Assembly (NCBI GenBank): GCA_937146645.1
Contig: CAKZRQ010000037.1
Coordinates: 1-64,000 of the forward strand
DNA length: 64,000 nucleotides
Reading direction: 5' to 3'
From: an uncultured Cyclobacteriaceae bacterium
GTDB taxonomy: Bacteria; Bacteroidota; Bacteroidia; Cytophagales; Cyclobacteriaceae
In this document: in pieces, positions 6,640 to 16,457 of the stretch
Position numbering within the stretch: the first letter of the stretch is position 1
Layout: every line of letters starts with the position of its first letter
The notes under the pieces: model-generated
Databases searched by the model: none
What the model saw: the letters and a program-made list of their open reading frames with translations, nothing else
What the model was told of the DNA's origin: nothing
Position numbers and translations under genes: made by a program

Positions 6640-7932
6640 TTATCGCTCCGCTCGATAAAATACATCCTGCAAAGCTTCCCGAATTCCCAGATTATATAGA
6701 TTCCTATTATCTCTGGTGGGATAAACTCGATTGGAAAGAAAAATATAAGTGAGTTTGTTTTCCGGATCGGCCCAAACAAACGTACCGGTAAACCCAGAAT
6801 GCCCAAAGCTCTTGGCACTAGCTAAAGGTGAAGGATAAGCTTCTTCTAAGGTTCGTTCGGAATTATCCAACAAGGGCTTATCAAAACCCAAACCTCTCCT
6901 ATTCTCATTTTCTGGAAATTGAACCTTGGTGAATTCCTTAACCACCTCTTCTGAGATGATTTGTTTTCCATCTACATTTCCAAAGTTCTGATAAAAGAGC
7001 ATAAGTTTAGCCAGATCATCAGCAGTTCCAAATAATCCTGCATTTCCTGATACTCCGCCCTTGAGGGCTGCATTTTCATCGTGAACCCAACCTTGAGTCA
7101 AGGTCTTTCGAAAAATGGAATCCATTTCGGTGGGTACGATTGAATTATCATAATACTTTAAAGAAGGAAGGAACCCTAGCGTTTCACATCCAAGCGGCTT
7201 GTAGAAGTTCTCAGTCAAATACGTTTGATAGTCGGTTCCTGTGAGTTGTTCAATGAGACTTGGGTAAATCAGAAATGATAATCCTGAGTATCGATATTTC
7301 TTTTCATCTGAGACTTTTGACTTATCGATTCCTCTATTCATCTTTTTTTCAAAGCGATCACTTATAAAAAGCCCATCATAAATCTGTGAGCTATATCCAT
7401 CATCAGGAGTTTGATGCACAAGCTTCTTTTTGATCTTTCCATTCTTTCGAACCACCTTCTCCAAAAAAACGATGTATGGGATCAAGCCTGCTTGATGAGC
7501 TAAAATCTCACGCAAGGTCAGGTCTCTTTTGTCTTTTCTTTTTTGCCACGGCTCCCAATAGGTGCTGAATGGCTCATCCAAATCAAGCTTTCCTTCATCA
7601 ACCAGCTTCATCAGTGCCGGCAAAGGCGCTGTTATTTTAGTTACGGAAGCTAAATCGTAGATATCATCTAATTCCACTGCCTGTTTTTGATCATAGGTGT
7701 GAAAGCCATAAGCTTTGTGAAAGACTACGGTGTCGTTCTTTGCCACTAAAACTTGTGCTCCCGGAAATGCTAAGCTATCGATTCCCATTTGCATGATGGA
7801 ATCCACTTTTTGATTGATGAATTCTTCATCAAAACCCATTTGTTCGGCACTAGCACGAACCAATTGCCTTTGGGCAAAGCCGACATGAAGGGTAAGTAGA
7901 ATTAAGGAAATGGAGAAAGCTAGCTTTTTCAA
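6640..7932 (-). CDS. Secreted serine hydrolase (class C beta-lactamase fold)
   Basis: A 430-residue protein with a signal peptide ending near Ala20 (VGFAQ). It has the serine beta-lactamase/PBP-like triad: Ser96-x-x-Lys99 (SVTK), Tyr215-Ser-Gly and His378-Ser-Gly in a HSGF context. Such proteins act in the periplasm or outside the cell as esterases, D-amino-acid peptidases or related hydrolases; the real substrate cannot be read from the sequence. An insertion around residues 160-205, rich in Lys, separates the first two motifs. It is transcribed divergently from nothing nearby and is followed on the same strand by no gene; its upstream neighbour is an outer-membrane protein 30 nt away. Confidence 0.85.
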   Translation of the reverse strand: MKKLAFSISLILLTLHVGFAQRQLVRASAEQMGFDEEFINQKVDSIMQMGIDSLAFPGAQVLVAKNDTVVFHKAYGFHTYDQKQAVELDDIYDLASVTKITAPLPALMKLVDEGKLDLDEPFSTYWEPWQKRKDKRDLTLREILAHQAGLIPYIVFLEKVVRKNGKIKKKLVHQTPDDGYSSQIYDGLFISDRFEKKMNRGIDKSKVSDEKKYRYSGLSFLIYPSLIEQLTGTDYQTYLTENFYKPLGCETLGFLPSLKYYDNSIVPTEMDSIFRKTLTQGWVHDENAALKGGVSGNAGLFGTADDLAKLMLFYQNFGNVDGKQIISEEVVKEFTKVQFPENENRRGLGFDKPLLDNSERTLEEAYPSPLASAKSFGHSGFTGTFVWADPENKLTYIFLSNRVYPTRDNRNLYNLGIREALQDVFYRAER

Positions 7933-7962
7933 TCTGTCAAAGTTTTGTATTGGTTGGCTAAA

Positions 7963-8817
7963 TTAAAACTGGAAACCAAATCTTAAATAAGGCCCATATA
8001 TCCTACCCCGGTAAATGGTTGTCTTTTCCTCTGCCTCAGTGTTTACATAATAATTTCTAAATCCCAAAGCCATGTTAAAAGTTGGAGTAAAGTGGTACGT
8101 ACCCTCAGTATAAAATTGATAAGAATTAATTTGTCTTATTGGACCAAAATCAGTGTAAGCTTCAAATTCCAACTTGGGCCAGGGAATATAACGTAGCTTA
8201 CCAGCAAGAATTGGATCATACCAAAAAAGACTCCTCTCCCCTTCAAATTCTATATCAGCGATATCAGTTACAGCCTCTATTCTAGTATTGAGGATGCGCA
8301 AGCCCACAGATATATCCAGGTTTAACTTCTCCTTCTTGATAAATCTATATCCTCCCGTCAATTCACCGGATAAATACGAAAACCTATACTCTATTTCTTC
8401 TGTAATTACCTGAACTGGAGTTATTGCTTCACCTTGTAAAATCAAAGAGGTGATACTTGCTGCTGCAACGAAGTTTTCACTTTTGAATTCCGTGGAAAGC
8501 ATTATAAAAAACTTGAGGTTAGTTATGACATCAGCAAACCCAATATCTACATCATATCTTGGTGGTGGAGGTTCGGGTAGAATTGAAGGAATTGGAGGCG
8601 CAATTATTTCTCCCTTTATGCCCAAAAGCCAAAAGAAGGGACTAATCTGAAGTTTGTAATCGAGATAAGAATCTCTATCTGATTCTTCAGGCTGCTGCTC
8701 ATTCGGGTTTTCAACCTGAGCTTGTGCCGATTGATAGAAGACTAGTAAACTCAAAACTAATGAAAACCCAAGGATCAGAGTCCGTTTAGAATAAGTCCAA
8801 TTCCTTATTTCTTTCAT
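7963..8817 (-). CDS. Outer-membrane beta-barrel-like protein
   Basis: With the start at 8817 the 284-residue protein has a signal sequence ending at SAQAQ. The mature part has a proline-rich insert (PSILPEPPPP, about residues 78-87) and then many alternating amphipathic strands ending in LRFGFQF, a terminal Phe typical of outer-membrane barrels. An upstream in-frame ATG at 8862 would add 15 basic residues before the signal, which is less likely. The specific role is unknown. It lies 30 nt upstream of the serine hydrolase on the same strand, so the two may be co-transcribed. Confidence 0.65.
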   Translation of the reverse strand: MKEIRNWTYSKRTLILGFSLVLSLLVFYQSAQAQVENPNEQQPEESDRDSYLDYKLQISPFFWLLGIKGEIIAPPIPSILPEPPPPRYDVDIGFADVITNLKFFIMLSTEFKSENFVAAASITSLILQGEAITPVQVITEEIEYRFSYLSGELTGGYRFIKKEKLNLDISVGLRILNTRIEAVTDIADIEFEGERSLFWYDPILAGKLRYIPWPKLEFEAYTDFGPIRQINSYQFYTEGTYHFTPTFNMALGFRNYYVNTEAEEKTTIYRGRIYGPYLRFGFQF

Positions 8818-9048
8818 TCTAAATCTCAGATTTACAGATTTTCTTTTTCTCAATTTAAGCATGGAAATTAAGTCATTTATTTTTCTCTGGCTTAGGTTAA
8901 ATCAATTTGATCGAATTGCTATTCATCACGATAATCATTAGCTTATATCAAGCTTTTTGGCCAATTACTCAGCCATGAGAGTAAATTTTTATTGAAACCT
9001 AATGCTTGCCAGACCTTCATTTTACTGGTGAGCCAGAACAGATTTATT

Positions 9049-9501
9049 ATGAAGAAAACTTATCAGGGTTTTAGGATTTTGATAATCCTAGCCATCCTAT
9101 CCGGTTGTGGCACCAGCGCAGCCTTTTTTGATCAGATGTCCTATAAGGAAACTATCTCAGCTAAAGTTGAAGCTTTAGCCCTTATGGATAAAGCAGTTGA
9201 TGATTACTCAACTCAAGAAGCCGCAATCGAAGAAGTGAATCTGGCTATGCAGAAAGTTTATGAGTACGAAAAGAACCGTGAAAACAACGCTGAAACTATC
9301 CGAATGTGGGAGATTTTGCTAGATCCTGAAAAGAATTTGTATGGCGGATTTATCAAAAGATGGGAATCTCAGTCCAAGCTTAGCAAAGTCTTCGTCGATG
9401 AAGCGAAACCGCAAATCGAGAAAGCCTTTGATATTATTTTAGGCTTGGAAACCAAAAAAGTAAAACCAGAAGAAGCCAACTCATTTTTAAACAACAATTG
9501 A
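9049..9501 (+). CDS. Small lipoprotein, unknown function
   Basis: Starting at 9049 gives a 150-residue protein with a lipobox LSGC (Cys20) after a short hydrophobic stretch; the longer frame from 8992 would bury the signal sequence. The mature part is almost wholly helical and charged, with Lys/Glu-rich repeats suggesting a helical bundle on the membrane. No family recognised. It is separated from the next gene by a single base, so the two are translationally coupled and probably function together. Confidence 0.7.
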   Translation: MKKTYQGFRILIILAILSGCGTSAAFFDQMSYKETISAKVEALALMDKAVDDYSTQEAAIEEVNLAMQKVYEYEKNRENNAETIRMWEILLDPEKNLYGGFIKRWESQSKLSKVFVDEAKPQIEKAFDIILGLETKKVKPEEANSFLNNN

Positions 9502-9502
9502 T

Positions 9503-9844
9503 ATGAAACCTGACTTTGAAGCAATTTTTCAAGACCTAAAGACTGGAGCGATGGATCTCTCCAAACTGACAGTGAAACAATACAAGGATGAAGCCCAGGC
9601 GGATATCATGGCTTTTCTCAAAGACTCCAAGGAATCTCTTGAAAGGTGGACCACACTACTTGCTGCTGGAGAATTAACGATTTCAGATTTTGAATGGCTT
9701 GTGCAAAGCCAGAAAGATCTGCTCCTCATGAATGGATTAAAGCAAACCGCCCTGAGCAAAATTAGGCTAGAGCATTTTAAAACCAGTGTTCTAAACTTTG
9801 TGGTCGACACAGCAATAGATCACGTAGCTAAGGAGCTTTCTTAG
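9503..9844 (+). CDS. Small helical cytoplasmic protein, unknown function
   Basis: A 113-residue protein without signal or membrane segment, predicted all-helical (MDLSKLTVKQYKDEAQADI and similar). It starts one base after the lipoprotein stop, showing coupling. The pairing of a helical lipoprotein with a helical soluble protein suggests interacting partners, but nothing in either names a function. The following GNAT gene begins 12 nt later and may belong to the same transcript. Confidence 0.65.
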   Translation: MKPDFEAIFQDLKTGAMDLSKLTVKQYKDEAQADIMAFLKDSKESLERWTTLLAAGELTISDFEWLVQSQKDLLLMNGLKQTALSKIRLEHFKTSVLNFVVDTAIDHVAKELS

Positions 9845-9856
9845 AATTTCTTGTAA

Positions 9857-10312
9857 ATGAAATTAATTTCGGTCAGGGATAGACCTGAGTTTGAAGTCCC
9901 TGCCATTTCTTTCTTTCAGGAGTCTTGGCCGGATGTTTTTCCTAAAATTTATGAGGATTGTATCCATCATGCGATTCATGCTCAGGACAATCTACCTCAG
10001 TGGTATTTATTAATTGATAAGGATGAGATTATTGGCGGTGCTGGTTTGATCACGAATGACTTCATCAGCAGAGGAGATTTGTACCCTTGGATCTGCGCCA
10101 TATTTATTAAGGAAGAAAAAAGAGGGAACCGATATATTAAGCTCCTTATCGATAAGGCTAAAGAAGATTGTCGAAGATTTGGGTTTAATCATTTGTATCT
10201 CTGTACCGAACACATTGGGCTTTACGAGAAATTTGGATTCGAGTACATTGGAAATGGATACCACCCCTGGGAAGAGGAATCTAGAATATATAAAATCAAA
10301 GCAACGAATTGA
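9857..10312 (+). CDS. GNAT-family N-acetyltransferase
   Basis: A 151-residue protein with the GNAT core: a beta strand with IIGGAGLI (about 55-62), the strand ICAIFIKEEKRGNRYIKLLIDKA that carries an R/Q-x-x-G-x-G/A-type acetyl-CoA loop in degenerate form (RGNRY), and a C-terminal YEKFGFEYIG element common in the family. It transfers an acetyl group from acetyl-CoA to an unknown amine. It follows the helical gene by 12 nt and precedes the serine hydrolase by 44 nt. Specificity cannot be read from the sequence. Confidence 0.8.
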   Translation: MKLISVRDRPEFEVPAISFFQESWPDVFPKIYEDCIHHAIHAQDNLPQWYLLIDKDEIIGGAGLITNDFISRGDLYPWICAIFIKEEKRGNRYIKLLIDKAKEDCRRFGFNHLYLCTEHIGLYEKFGFEYIGNGYHPWEEESRIYKIKATN

Positions 10313-10356
10313 GGTCGACTCGCATCTTGCTTTTGAAAGCCAACCAATAATCCACA

Positions 10357-11559
10357 ATGCGAAAATTCGAATTCCTCCGATGCCTTCTTTTTCTATGCTT
10401 TTCATCTTTGGGCGTTATAGCCCAAAGCCAACAAATTTCCAGAATCGATGATACCAAAATCACGACCTCAGAATTGACTGAGCGTATCAAAGAGCTCATG
10501 GAGAAGGGTAAGGTGCATGGCCTGACCATATCTGTTTTGAATAAAGAGGAAGTATTATTTCAAGAGGCCTTTGGCACCAGTAATATCGAAAAGGGAACAG
10601 CACTGAAGACTTCTGATGGTTTTTATGGTGCATCCTTTTCCAAAGCCATATTTGCCTACATCGTAATGAAACTGGTAGATGAAGGGAAAATTGATTTGGA
10701 TACCCCAATCCAGGAATATTTGGAAAAACCACTCCCTGAATACGAATTCGAGAAGTCCTATATGGGCTATGCAAACCTAAAAGATGATGAGAGGTACAAG
10801 GAAATAACAGCCCGAATGCTCCTCTCCCATTCATCTGGATTACCCAACTGGCGGTACATCGGAAAAATGGGAATAAATATGAATCGGGAGCTCGAAATGG
10901 AGTTTGATCCGGGAACTTGGTATGGGTATTCGGGTGAAGGAATTTACCTATTACAATTTGTAGTGGAACAGATTACCGGTAGAGGACTTGAAGATATGGC
11001 CCAAGAATATGTTTTCCAGCCTTTCGATATGACGATGACCAGCTATCTCTGGCAGGATCGATTTGAAGGGAAGAGGGCTTTTGGTCATTACAAAAAGAAA
11101 AAGATGGTTCCTACCCAACGCCGAGACGAAGCAAATGCTGCTGGAAGTATGGAAACCACCCCCGAGGACTATGCTAAATTCATGAATGCCATGATGAATG
11201 GATCAGGACTTAGCGAAGGCTCTTATCAGGAAATTATAAAACCTCAGATCCGAATTAAAAGTCTTCAGCAATTTGGTTCTAACCGACTCAAGGAAGTCGA
11301 TAACTACGATGATACTAAGCTAAGTTATGGCTTGGGCTGGGGAGTTTATCAAACGCCACATGGCAAAGCCGTTTTCAAGGAAGGGCACATCCAAGGCTGG
11401 GAGCATTACAGTATTTTTTATCCAGAAAATGATCTAGGGATCGTAATCATGTGTAATAGCTCAAATGGCGAAAGTATCTTTAAGGAACTCATGGAAGTGG
11501 TCGCTGGAGATACCTGGCTCCCATGGTATTGGGAACTATATTATCCCTATGATATGTAA
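10357..11559 (+). CDS. Secreted serine hydrolase (class C beta-lactamase fold)
   Basis: A 400-residue protein with a signal peptide ending near IAQ (residue 23). The catalytic Ser93-x-x-Lys96 (SFSK) and Tyr191 in YSGEG are clear; the third motif is replaced by an EGHIQGWEHYS segment near 345, so the usual HxG/KTG triad is only partly kept. It is likely a periplasmic esterase or peptidase of the AmpC-like superfamily. It resembles the minus-strand hydrolase at 6640-7932 in fold but not closely in sequence, so the two are not a recent duplication. The next gene starts 9 nt after its stop. Confidence 0.85.
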   Translation: MRKFEFLRCLLFLCFSSLGVIAQSQQISRIDDTKITTSELTERIKELMEKGKVHGLTISVLNKEEVLFQEAFGTSNIEKGTALKTSDGFYGASFSKAIFAYIVMKLVDEGKIDLDTPIQEYLEKPLPEYEFEKSYMGYANLKDDERYKEITARMLLSHSSGLPNWRYIGKMGINMNRELEMEFDPGTWYGYSGEGIYLLQFVVEQITGRGLEDMAQEYVFQPFDMTMTSYLWQDRFEGKRAFGHYKKKKMVPTQRRDEANAAGSMETTPEDYAKFMNAMMNGSGLSEGSYQEIIKPQIRIKSLQQFGSNRLKEVDNYDDTKLSYGLGWGVYQTPHGKAVFKEGHIQGWEHYSIFYPENDLGIVIMCNSSNGESIFKELMEVVAGDTWLPWYWELYYPYDM

Positions 11560-11568
11560 AGTGCGTTA

Positions 11569-12141
11569 ATGGAAAAGCTTCTTTCAGAGATTCGCCGATG
11601 TAGCATTTGTGAACCCTTTTTAAAGGACGGAGTTCGTCCCGTGCTTCGTGCCAACGCAAAGGCTAGAATTGCAGTCATTGGCCAGGCACCGGGAAGCAAG
11701 GTTCATAAAACTGGAATTCCCTGGGATGATCCAAGCGGAATTCGGCTTCGCGAATGGTTAGATGTAAGTCCGAAGCAATTTTATGATGAAGAGGTTTTTG
11801 CCATTATCCCCATGGGGTTTTGCTATCCGGGAAAGGGCAAATCGGGGGACCTACCACCCAGACCCGAGTGTGCCCCTAAATGGCATTCAGAGCTTTTTGA
11901 CAGACTGCCGAATATTGAATTAACCTTATTGATCGGCTCGTATGCTCAAAAATATTACTTGCGGGAAAGTACTAAGAAGACCCTCACAGAAACTGTACGA
12001 GGCTATCAGGATTATTTGCCAGAATATATTCCACTTCCACATCCTTCACCAAGAAATAATATCTGGCTCAGGAAAAATGGATGGTTTGAGGATCAGGTAA
12101 TTCCCATTCTTCGAGAGAGGACTAAAGCTCTGATTCTTTAA
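11569..12141 (+). CDS. Uracil-DNA glycosylase-family protein
   Basis: A 190-residue cytoplasmic protein with the UDG-superfamily motif 1 IGQAPGSKVH (about residues 38-47) and motif 3 PLPHPSPRNNIW near 150. The family removes uracil or other damaged bases from DNA. N-terminal CSICEPF has two cysteines but the four-cysteine iron-sulfur pattern of family 4 is not complete, so it belongs to the UDG-like group of single-domain proteins (often annotated uracil-DNA glycosylase family). Activity is therefore probable but not certain. It ends 4 nt from the convergent S9 peptidase gene. Confidence 0.8.
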   Translation: MEKLLSEIRRCSICEPFLKDGVRPVLRANAKARIAVIGQAPGSKVHKTGIPWDDPSGIRLREWLDVSPKQFYDEEVFAIIPMGFCYPGKGKSGDLPPRPECAPKWHSELFDRLPNIELTLLIGSYAQKYYLRESTKKTLTETVRGYQDYLPEYIPLPHPSPRNNIWLRKNGWFEDQVIPILRERTKALIL

Positions 12142-12145
12142 TAGG

Positions 12146-14368
12146 TTATTCCTCCTCAGTTTCTTCCTCCTCCTCGGGGAAGAAATACTTTTCATAAAAA
12201 GACAGCATTCGCTCCCACTGATCATAATAATCACTCTCCACGCTGGCCCAGCCGGCCCCGTGACCTCCTCGCATATAATTCACCCAGGTCACATCCTTGC
12301 CTAATCTTCTCATCGCATAGTACAGCTCTCGGGTGTTAGTTCCTGGGACATTCCAGTCGCCTTCTCCGGTTAAGAGTAAATGAGGCGTTTTAATTCTATC
12401 CGCATATAGAACAGCCGTTGTTTGGAAATATTTTAAGGGTTCATCCCAAAACTGACCACCTATCCTATCCTGACCAACCTCCGCTGCGGCATAATTCCGG
12501 GTTCCGATTTTTGGGCTATCGCCCAAGAAACTAATGATATTCACCTTGCCAGAAATATTGATCGCAGCTGCGAATCGATCGGTTTGAGTTATCAATAAAG
12601 AAGTGGCATAACCTCCATAGCTGGTCCCATGAATTCCTACTTTATCATTATCAACCTTACCTTCCTCAACTAGCTTGTTTATGGCTCCTGTCACCCCTTT
12701 CATCCATGCTTCTCCAGGATAGCCTTGCTCCAAATCTACGGAAGGCCTTAGGCCAAAATATCCTTGATTCGCAATTAGGTTCATCGAAGATCGGTAACCG
12801 TTATTGAAGAAAGTCTCATAAACCTCCAAAACAAGCGGATACGTCTTCTCCGGATCATAATCCACCGGGTAGTACAAAATTCCATTCAGTTCTTTGCCAT
12901 CGACATCCCGATAAGTGATTAGCTCTGATTTAGTCCACTTTTTCTCAGTGACCCAAGGATTTAAATCCGTGAGTTGATTTTGGTCATCAAAATCTAAGGT
13001 GCTTGAAAAGACGTTGGCAGGATAATCTCCATTTGAAAGGCTATAAACCACTCTGTCGGAATCATCCGCAAACCTCCATGTTGAATAGAGATCAGGGCTG
13101 GTCATCAGATCTTCAAATTCACCCTCTGAGATATTAAATCGCTGGATTCCCCTATTCCATGTATCTTTTTCAGAATAGCTGACATAAATGAAATCCCCAT
13201 CCTCGGACCACTTCACAAAATTTCGACTAGGCGCTTTTTCTCTTTCCTCTTTTTCCGGTAACTCATAAATCTTAATCAAGTTCTCTCCATCTACTCCAAT
13301 GGTCCACCATGCATTCTCAGAGGATAACAGAAGCTGATTACCGGAAGGATTAAAAGAAGTAATCGAGAATTTCACGGCTTTTTCCTCTTCTTCATCCTCA
13401 AAGGCCTTGTCCTTTGTCAGATTGAGTGGTTCCTCTGACGGGTTTTGGATTGAATTGATTAATACATTTCCAGAATCAAGCCATGCGTAAGTGAGACCTT
13501 TTTCGTCCCATGTGTAATTCTGTCTTTTTTCACTTTTCTCATAGATATATTTTACGGAATCAGGTTCGTCAAAATTTATATAGCCAATCTGGTATTCCGT
13601 ACCATCATTACGAGTATATGAAGTCTTATTTCTGATGGTTTCTCTAAATCTTAGAAATTGTCCATCTTCTGAATACTGAATTCCCGAATAGCTGGACGCT
13701 GGGAGAAGTTCATCGATTTTTCCGGATTTTAAATCTAAAGACACCAGCTTGGCTTCGGAACCTGTAACCCCAATCTGATCCCACTTCAAGAAATTTTCAT
13801 TTCCATCATAAACTACTATAGGACCTTCTGTGGCTTCTTTATACTCAGCCATAGCCTTGTCGAACCAGCCATCTTCCCTCATCCCAAATATGATCAATTT
13901 ACCATCTGGTGAGGGAGTTATTCCAAAAATGTCTGAGATCAGATCTTCGTTGTCAACTTTGGGATAATTAATCTTTTCTTTCTTAACATCGAATATGCCC
14001 AACACCAGCTTTTCATCCTTTTGCTCAAAGAAATAGAGCGTCTCACCATCTTCGGACCATGTTAAATCCATTATTCTAGTCGTTCCGCCAAAGATTTCTA
14101 ATTGCTCACCTGATTCTGTATTTATGAGCACCGGTGTGCCCTTTCTTACATTTAGGTAGCTCGGATCTCTGAAACGAAAATGATCCGTTCCAAAGCGAGC
14201 CTTTCCATCAGATATGATACCGGCGAGCCATTCCCCGTTTGGGCTCAGTGTTTGGCTATTGAGAGATTTAACTCGAAGAATATCTTCAACAGTGAATTCT
14301 GTTTTTTGAGCGAAAGTTGAATGTATAGATAAGACAAAAACTGGAATTAAGAGCTTTAATACTTTCAT
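12146..14368 (-). CDS. S9 family prolyl oligopeptidase-type peptidase
   Basis: A 740-residue exported protein with signal peptide ending at TFAQ. Residues 25-480 form the beta-propeller of WD/TolB-like strands (SPNGEWLAG, SPDGKLIIFG, SEDGDFIYVSY), and residues 500-730 the alpha/beta-hydrolase domain with catalytic Ser583 (GTSYGGYA), Asp671 (GEGDWNVPG) and His703 (RGGHGAG). It cleaves peptides, probably dipeptides or acylated residues, in the periplasm. An acidic Glu-rich tail ends the protein. Length matches the S9B/S9C dipeptidyl-peptidase group. It stands alone on the minus strand with about 180 nt of upstream DNA before the divergent cytochrome gene. Confidence 0.9.
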   Translation of the reverse strand: MKVLKLLIPVFVLSIHSTFAQKTEFTVEDILRVKSLNSQTLSPNGEWLAGIISDGKARFGTDHFRFRDPSYLNVRKGTPVLINTESGEQLEIFGGTTRIMDLTWSEDGETLYFFEQKDEKLVLGIFDVKKEKINYPKVDNEDLISDIFGITPSPDGKLIIFGMREDGWFDKAMAEYKEATEGPIVVYDGNENFLKWDQIGVTGSEAKLVSLDLKSGKIDELLPASSYSGIQYSEDGQFLRFRETIRNKTSYTRNDGTEYQIGYINFDEPDSVKYIYEKSEKRQNYTWDEKGLTYAWLDSGNVLINSIQNPSEEPLNLTKDKAFEDEEEEKAVKFSITSFNPSGNQLLLSSENAWWTIGVDGENLIKIYELPEKEEREKAPSRNFVKWSEDGDFIYVSYSEKDTWNRGIQRFNISEGEFEDLMTSPDLYSTWRFADDSDRVVYSLSNGDYPANVFSSTLDFDDQNQLTDLNPWVTEKKWTKSELITYRDVDGKELNGILYYPVDYDPEKTYPLVLEVYETFFNNGYRSSMNLIANQGYFGLRPSVDLEQGYPGEAWMKGVTGAINKLVEEGKVDNDKVGIHGTSYGGYATSLLITQTDRFAAAINISGKVNIISFLGDSPKIGTRNYAAAEVGQDRIGGQFWDEPLKYFQTTAVLYADRIKTPHLLLTGEGDWNVPGTNTRELYYAMRRLGKDVTWVNYMRGGHGAGWASVESDYYDQWERMLSFYEKYFFPEEEEETEEE

Positions 14369-14551
14369 GAGTCAAGTGTTGATCGCATTGAAAATAGCCC
14401 TAATCCCGCATTATCCTAAATAGATTTTTACGAAGTACCTCAGAAATATATTTCCAGAGCAATTAAACCTAATATTGATAGTAGAGTCTAATAAAGAAAT
14501 TGATGGTTCGACCATCGATCACCATTCTCCCAACAACGAACCCAACGCACA

Positions 14552-15787
14552 ATGAAGAGAGCCTCTCTATGCATTCTCACCATAATTTTATTGTTTACCA
14601 TTTCATGTTCGAATGAAGAGGACATAGAACAAATCCAAGTTATTCCTGATTTGGAGAGCCAATTGTCAGAATTGAATCTTCCTGAGATTCCATTTGACTA
14701 TGAGAACCTATCACTGCCAGAGCATTATCGTGTGAACTCATTTCCGCCTAATGAGCAATTCCAAAGAGCCGCAATAGAAATGGACAATACTCCCGACACA
14801 AATCCAGTGACCAATGAGGGAGCAACACTTGGCCGAGTTCTATTCTATGATAAAAGGTTGAGTTCAAACGGAAATATTGCCTGTGCTTCTTGTCACAAGC
14901 AAGAATTAGGTTTTTCAGATGATAAAATCCTTAGTGAAGGATTTGATGGCGGCTCCACAAGGAGACATTCCATGAGTTTGACCAATGCCCGTTTCTATTT
15001 TAGCGGAAAGTTTTTCTGGGATGAGCGTGCCACCACTCTTGAAGAACAAGTATTGATGCCCTTCCAAGATCCAGTGGAGATGGGTTTGAGTTTGGATGAA
15101 TTAGAAGCGATAGTCAGCCAACAAGAGTACTACCCCGTGCTTTTTGAAGCGGCATTTGATGATCCCACTATCACTTCTGAGAAAATAGGTTTGGCCATAT
15201 CACAATTTGTGCGATCAATCGTAAGCACAAATTCTAAATATGACCAGGCCAGAGCCCAAGTCAACTCTCCCATCATGGACTTTCCAGGATTCACGGAAGA
15301 AGAGAATTTAGGAAAAAGTCTTTTTCTCAGGCCAAGAATCCTCGGAAATGGTAATCGCCCAAATTGTGCCGGATGTCATGTTAGCGAGGCTTTTGTTGGC
15401 CCAATATTAAATGGCCCAATGGGCGAAAGTAATGCCACCATTAATGGCCTTGATTTGGAATCGACTGAAGACTTAGGAGTTTTTGAAAGTAGCAACAACC
15501 CCATGGATATCGGAAAATTCAAAGTCCCATCTTTGAGGAATATTGGCGTGACGGCTCCATTCATGCATGATGGAAGATTCGAAACCTTGGAGGAAGTCGT
15601 TGATTTTTATAGCGAGGGTATCCAAAATCATAGAAACCTGAGACCTCCCTTGGTAGGTCAAAACGGCGAAGCACTACAATTCGATTTCACAGAAATTGAG
15701 AAAGAGGCCTTAGTTGCCTTCCTTCATACCCTCACAGATGAATCTATGCTGAACGATGAAAAATTCAGTGACCCTTTTAACGATTGA
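14552..15787 (+). CDS. Di-haem cytochrome c peroxidase (MauG/CcpA family) lipoprotein
   Basis: A 411-residue lipoprotein (lipobox TISC near residue 19) with two haem c motifs, Cys111-x-x-Cys114-His115 and Cys272-x-x-Cys275-His276, and the family segments GRVLFYDKRLS and PSLRNIGVTAPFMHDGRF near 325-345. It reduces hydrogen peroxide in the periplasm using electrons from small cytochromes or cupredoxins. An azurin-like protein at 17603 is a plausible electron donor. The gene is monocistronic and divergent from the S9 peptidase. Confidence 0.9.
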   Translation: MKRASLCILTIILLFTISCSNEEDIEQIQVIPDLESQLSELNLPEIPFDYENLSLPEHYRVNSFPPNEQFQRAAIEMDNTPDTNPVTNEGATLGRVLFYDKRLSSNGNIACASCHKQELGFSDDKILSEGFDGGSTRRHSMSLTNARFYFSGKFFWDERATTLEEQVLMPFQDPVEMGLSLDELEAIVSQQEYYPVLFEAAFDDPTITSEKIGLAISQFVRSIVSTNSKYDQARAQVNSPIMDFPGFTEEENLGKSLFLRPRILGNGNRPNCAGCHVSEAFVGPILNGPMGESNATINGLDLESTEDLGVFESSNNPMDIGKFKVPSLRNIGVTAPFMHDGRFETLEEVVDFYSEGIQNHRNLRPPLVGQNGEALQFDFTEIEKEALVAFLHTLTDESMLNDEKFSDPFND

Positions 15788-15876
15788 GAGTTACTCAAGA
15801 GTAGTTGAATGCCCCACAGCTTCAATATGAACAAGCCCTAAGAAAAATAAACCCTGTTTCACCGATTACACCCATT

Positions 15877-16317
15877 TTAAAATTGATCCAGGAATATCCC
15901 AGCTTTTAATTTCAGCTTATCTGTTGTACTAATTCGAGAAATCAGCTCAGACATCTTTTCTTTTACTTTCTCAATTGCCTTGTTCGGCCTTATCATCACC
16001 TTAAATTCCTGAATCTTCCCTTCATCAGTCCACTTGATTATATCCACACCATTGATCAAAATCCCTTCTATCTCACAGGTAAATTCAAGCATAGAATCCG
16101 ATTCAGAATGAATTTCCCGAACATAGGTAAAAGTCTTGTTTCCATTAGCATAAAACATTTTGTAAGCACTCTTTAAATACATGGATGTAAGTGCTCTGCC
16201 TTCCTGAGGTTTGAATACTAATGGAGAATAAAACGTGGCCTTCTTGTCTAAAAGATTCTTTAAATCGTTCAGGTCTCCATCTTCAAATAGTTTATGCCAC
16301 TTCTCACAATTATTCAT
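15877..16317 (-). CDS. NTF2/SnoaL-like small protein
   Basis: A 146-residue cytoplasmic protein with an NTF2-like pattern: an N-terminal helix with WHKLFEDGDL, the KATFYSPLVFKP strand, then three strands with the FTCEIEGILINGVDIIKWTDEGKIQEFKVMI signature split over two strands. Members include isomerase-like and non-catalytic ligand-binding proteins; no function can be assigned. It is convergent with the cytochrome peroxidase gene, leaving an 89-nt gap. Confidence 0.75.
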   Translation of the reverse strand: MNNCEKWHKLFEDGDLNDLKNLLDKKATFYSPLVFKPQEGRALTSMYLKSAYKMFYANGNKTFTYVREIHSESDSMLEFTCEIEGILINGVDIIKWTDEGKIQEFKVMIRPNKAIEKVKEKMSELISRISTTDKLKLKAGIFLDQF

Positions 16318-16457
16318 AAAATGATTTTATTAATCGAATCAATATAAGAAACAAAGTAGACCATTATTCTAGTTTTACAGAAGAATTAGTTGTCATTTTC
16401 CTTTCTACAAAATAATATCCATATTGATCCAGGAATAATGAAAATTAATTATTTCCA

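Noticed and set aside
10010..10451. Opposed frames over the GNAT and hydrolase start (10010-10405, 10056-10451)
   Set aside because: No family features; both overlap well-supported genes.
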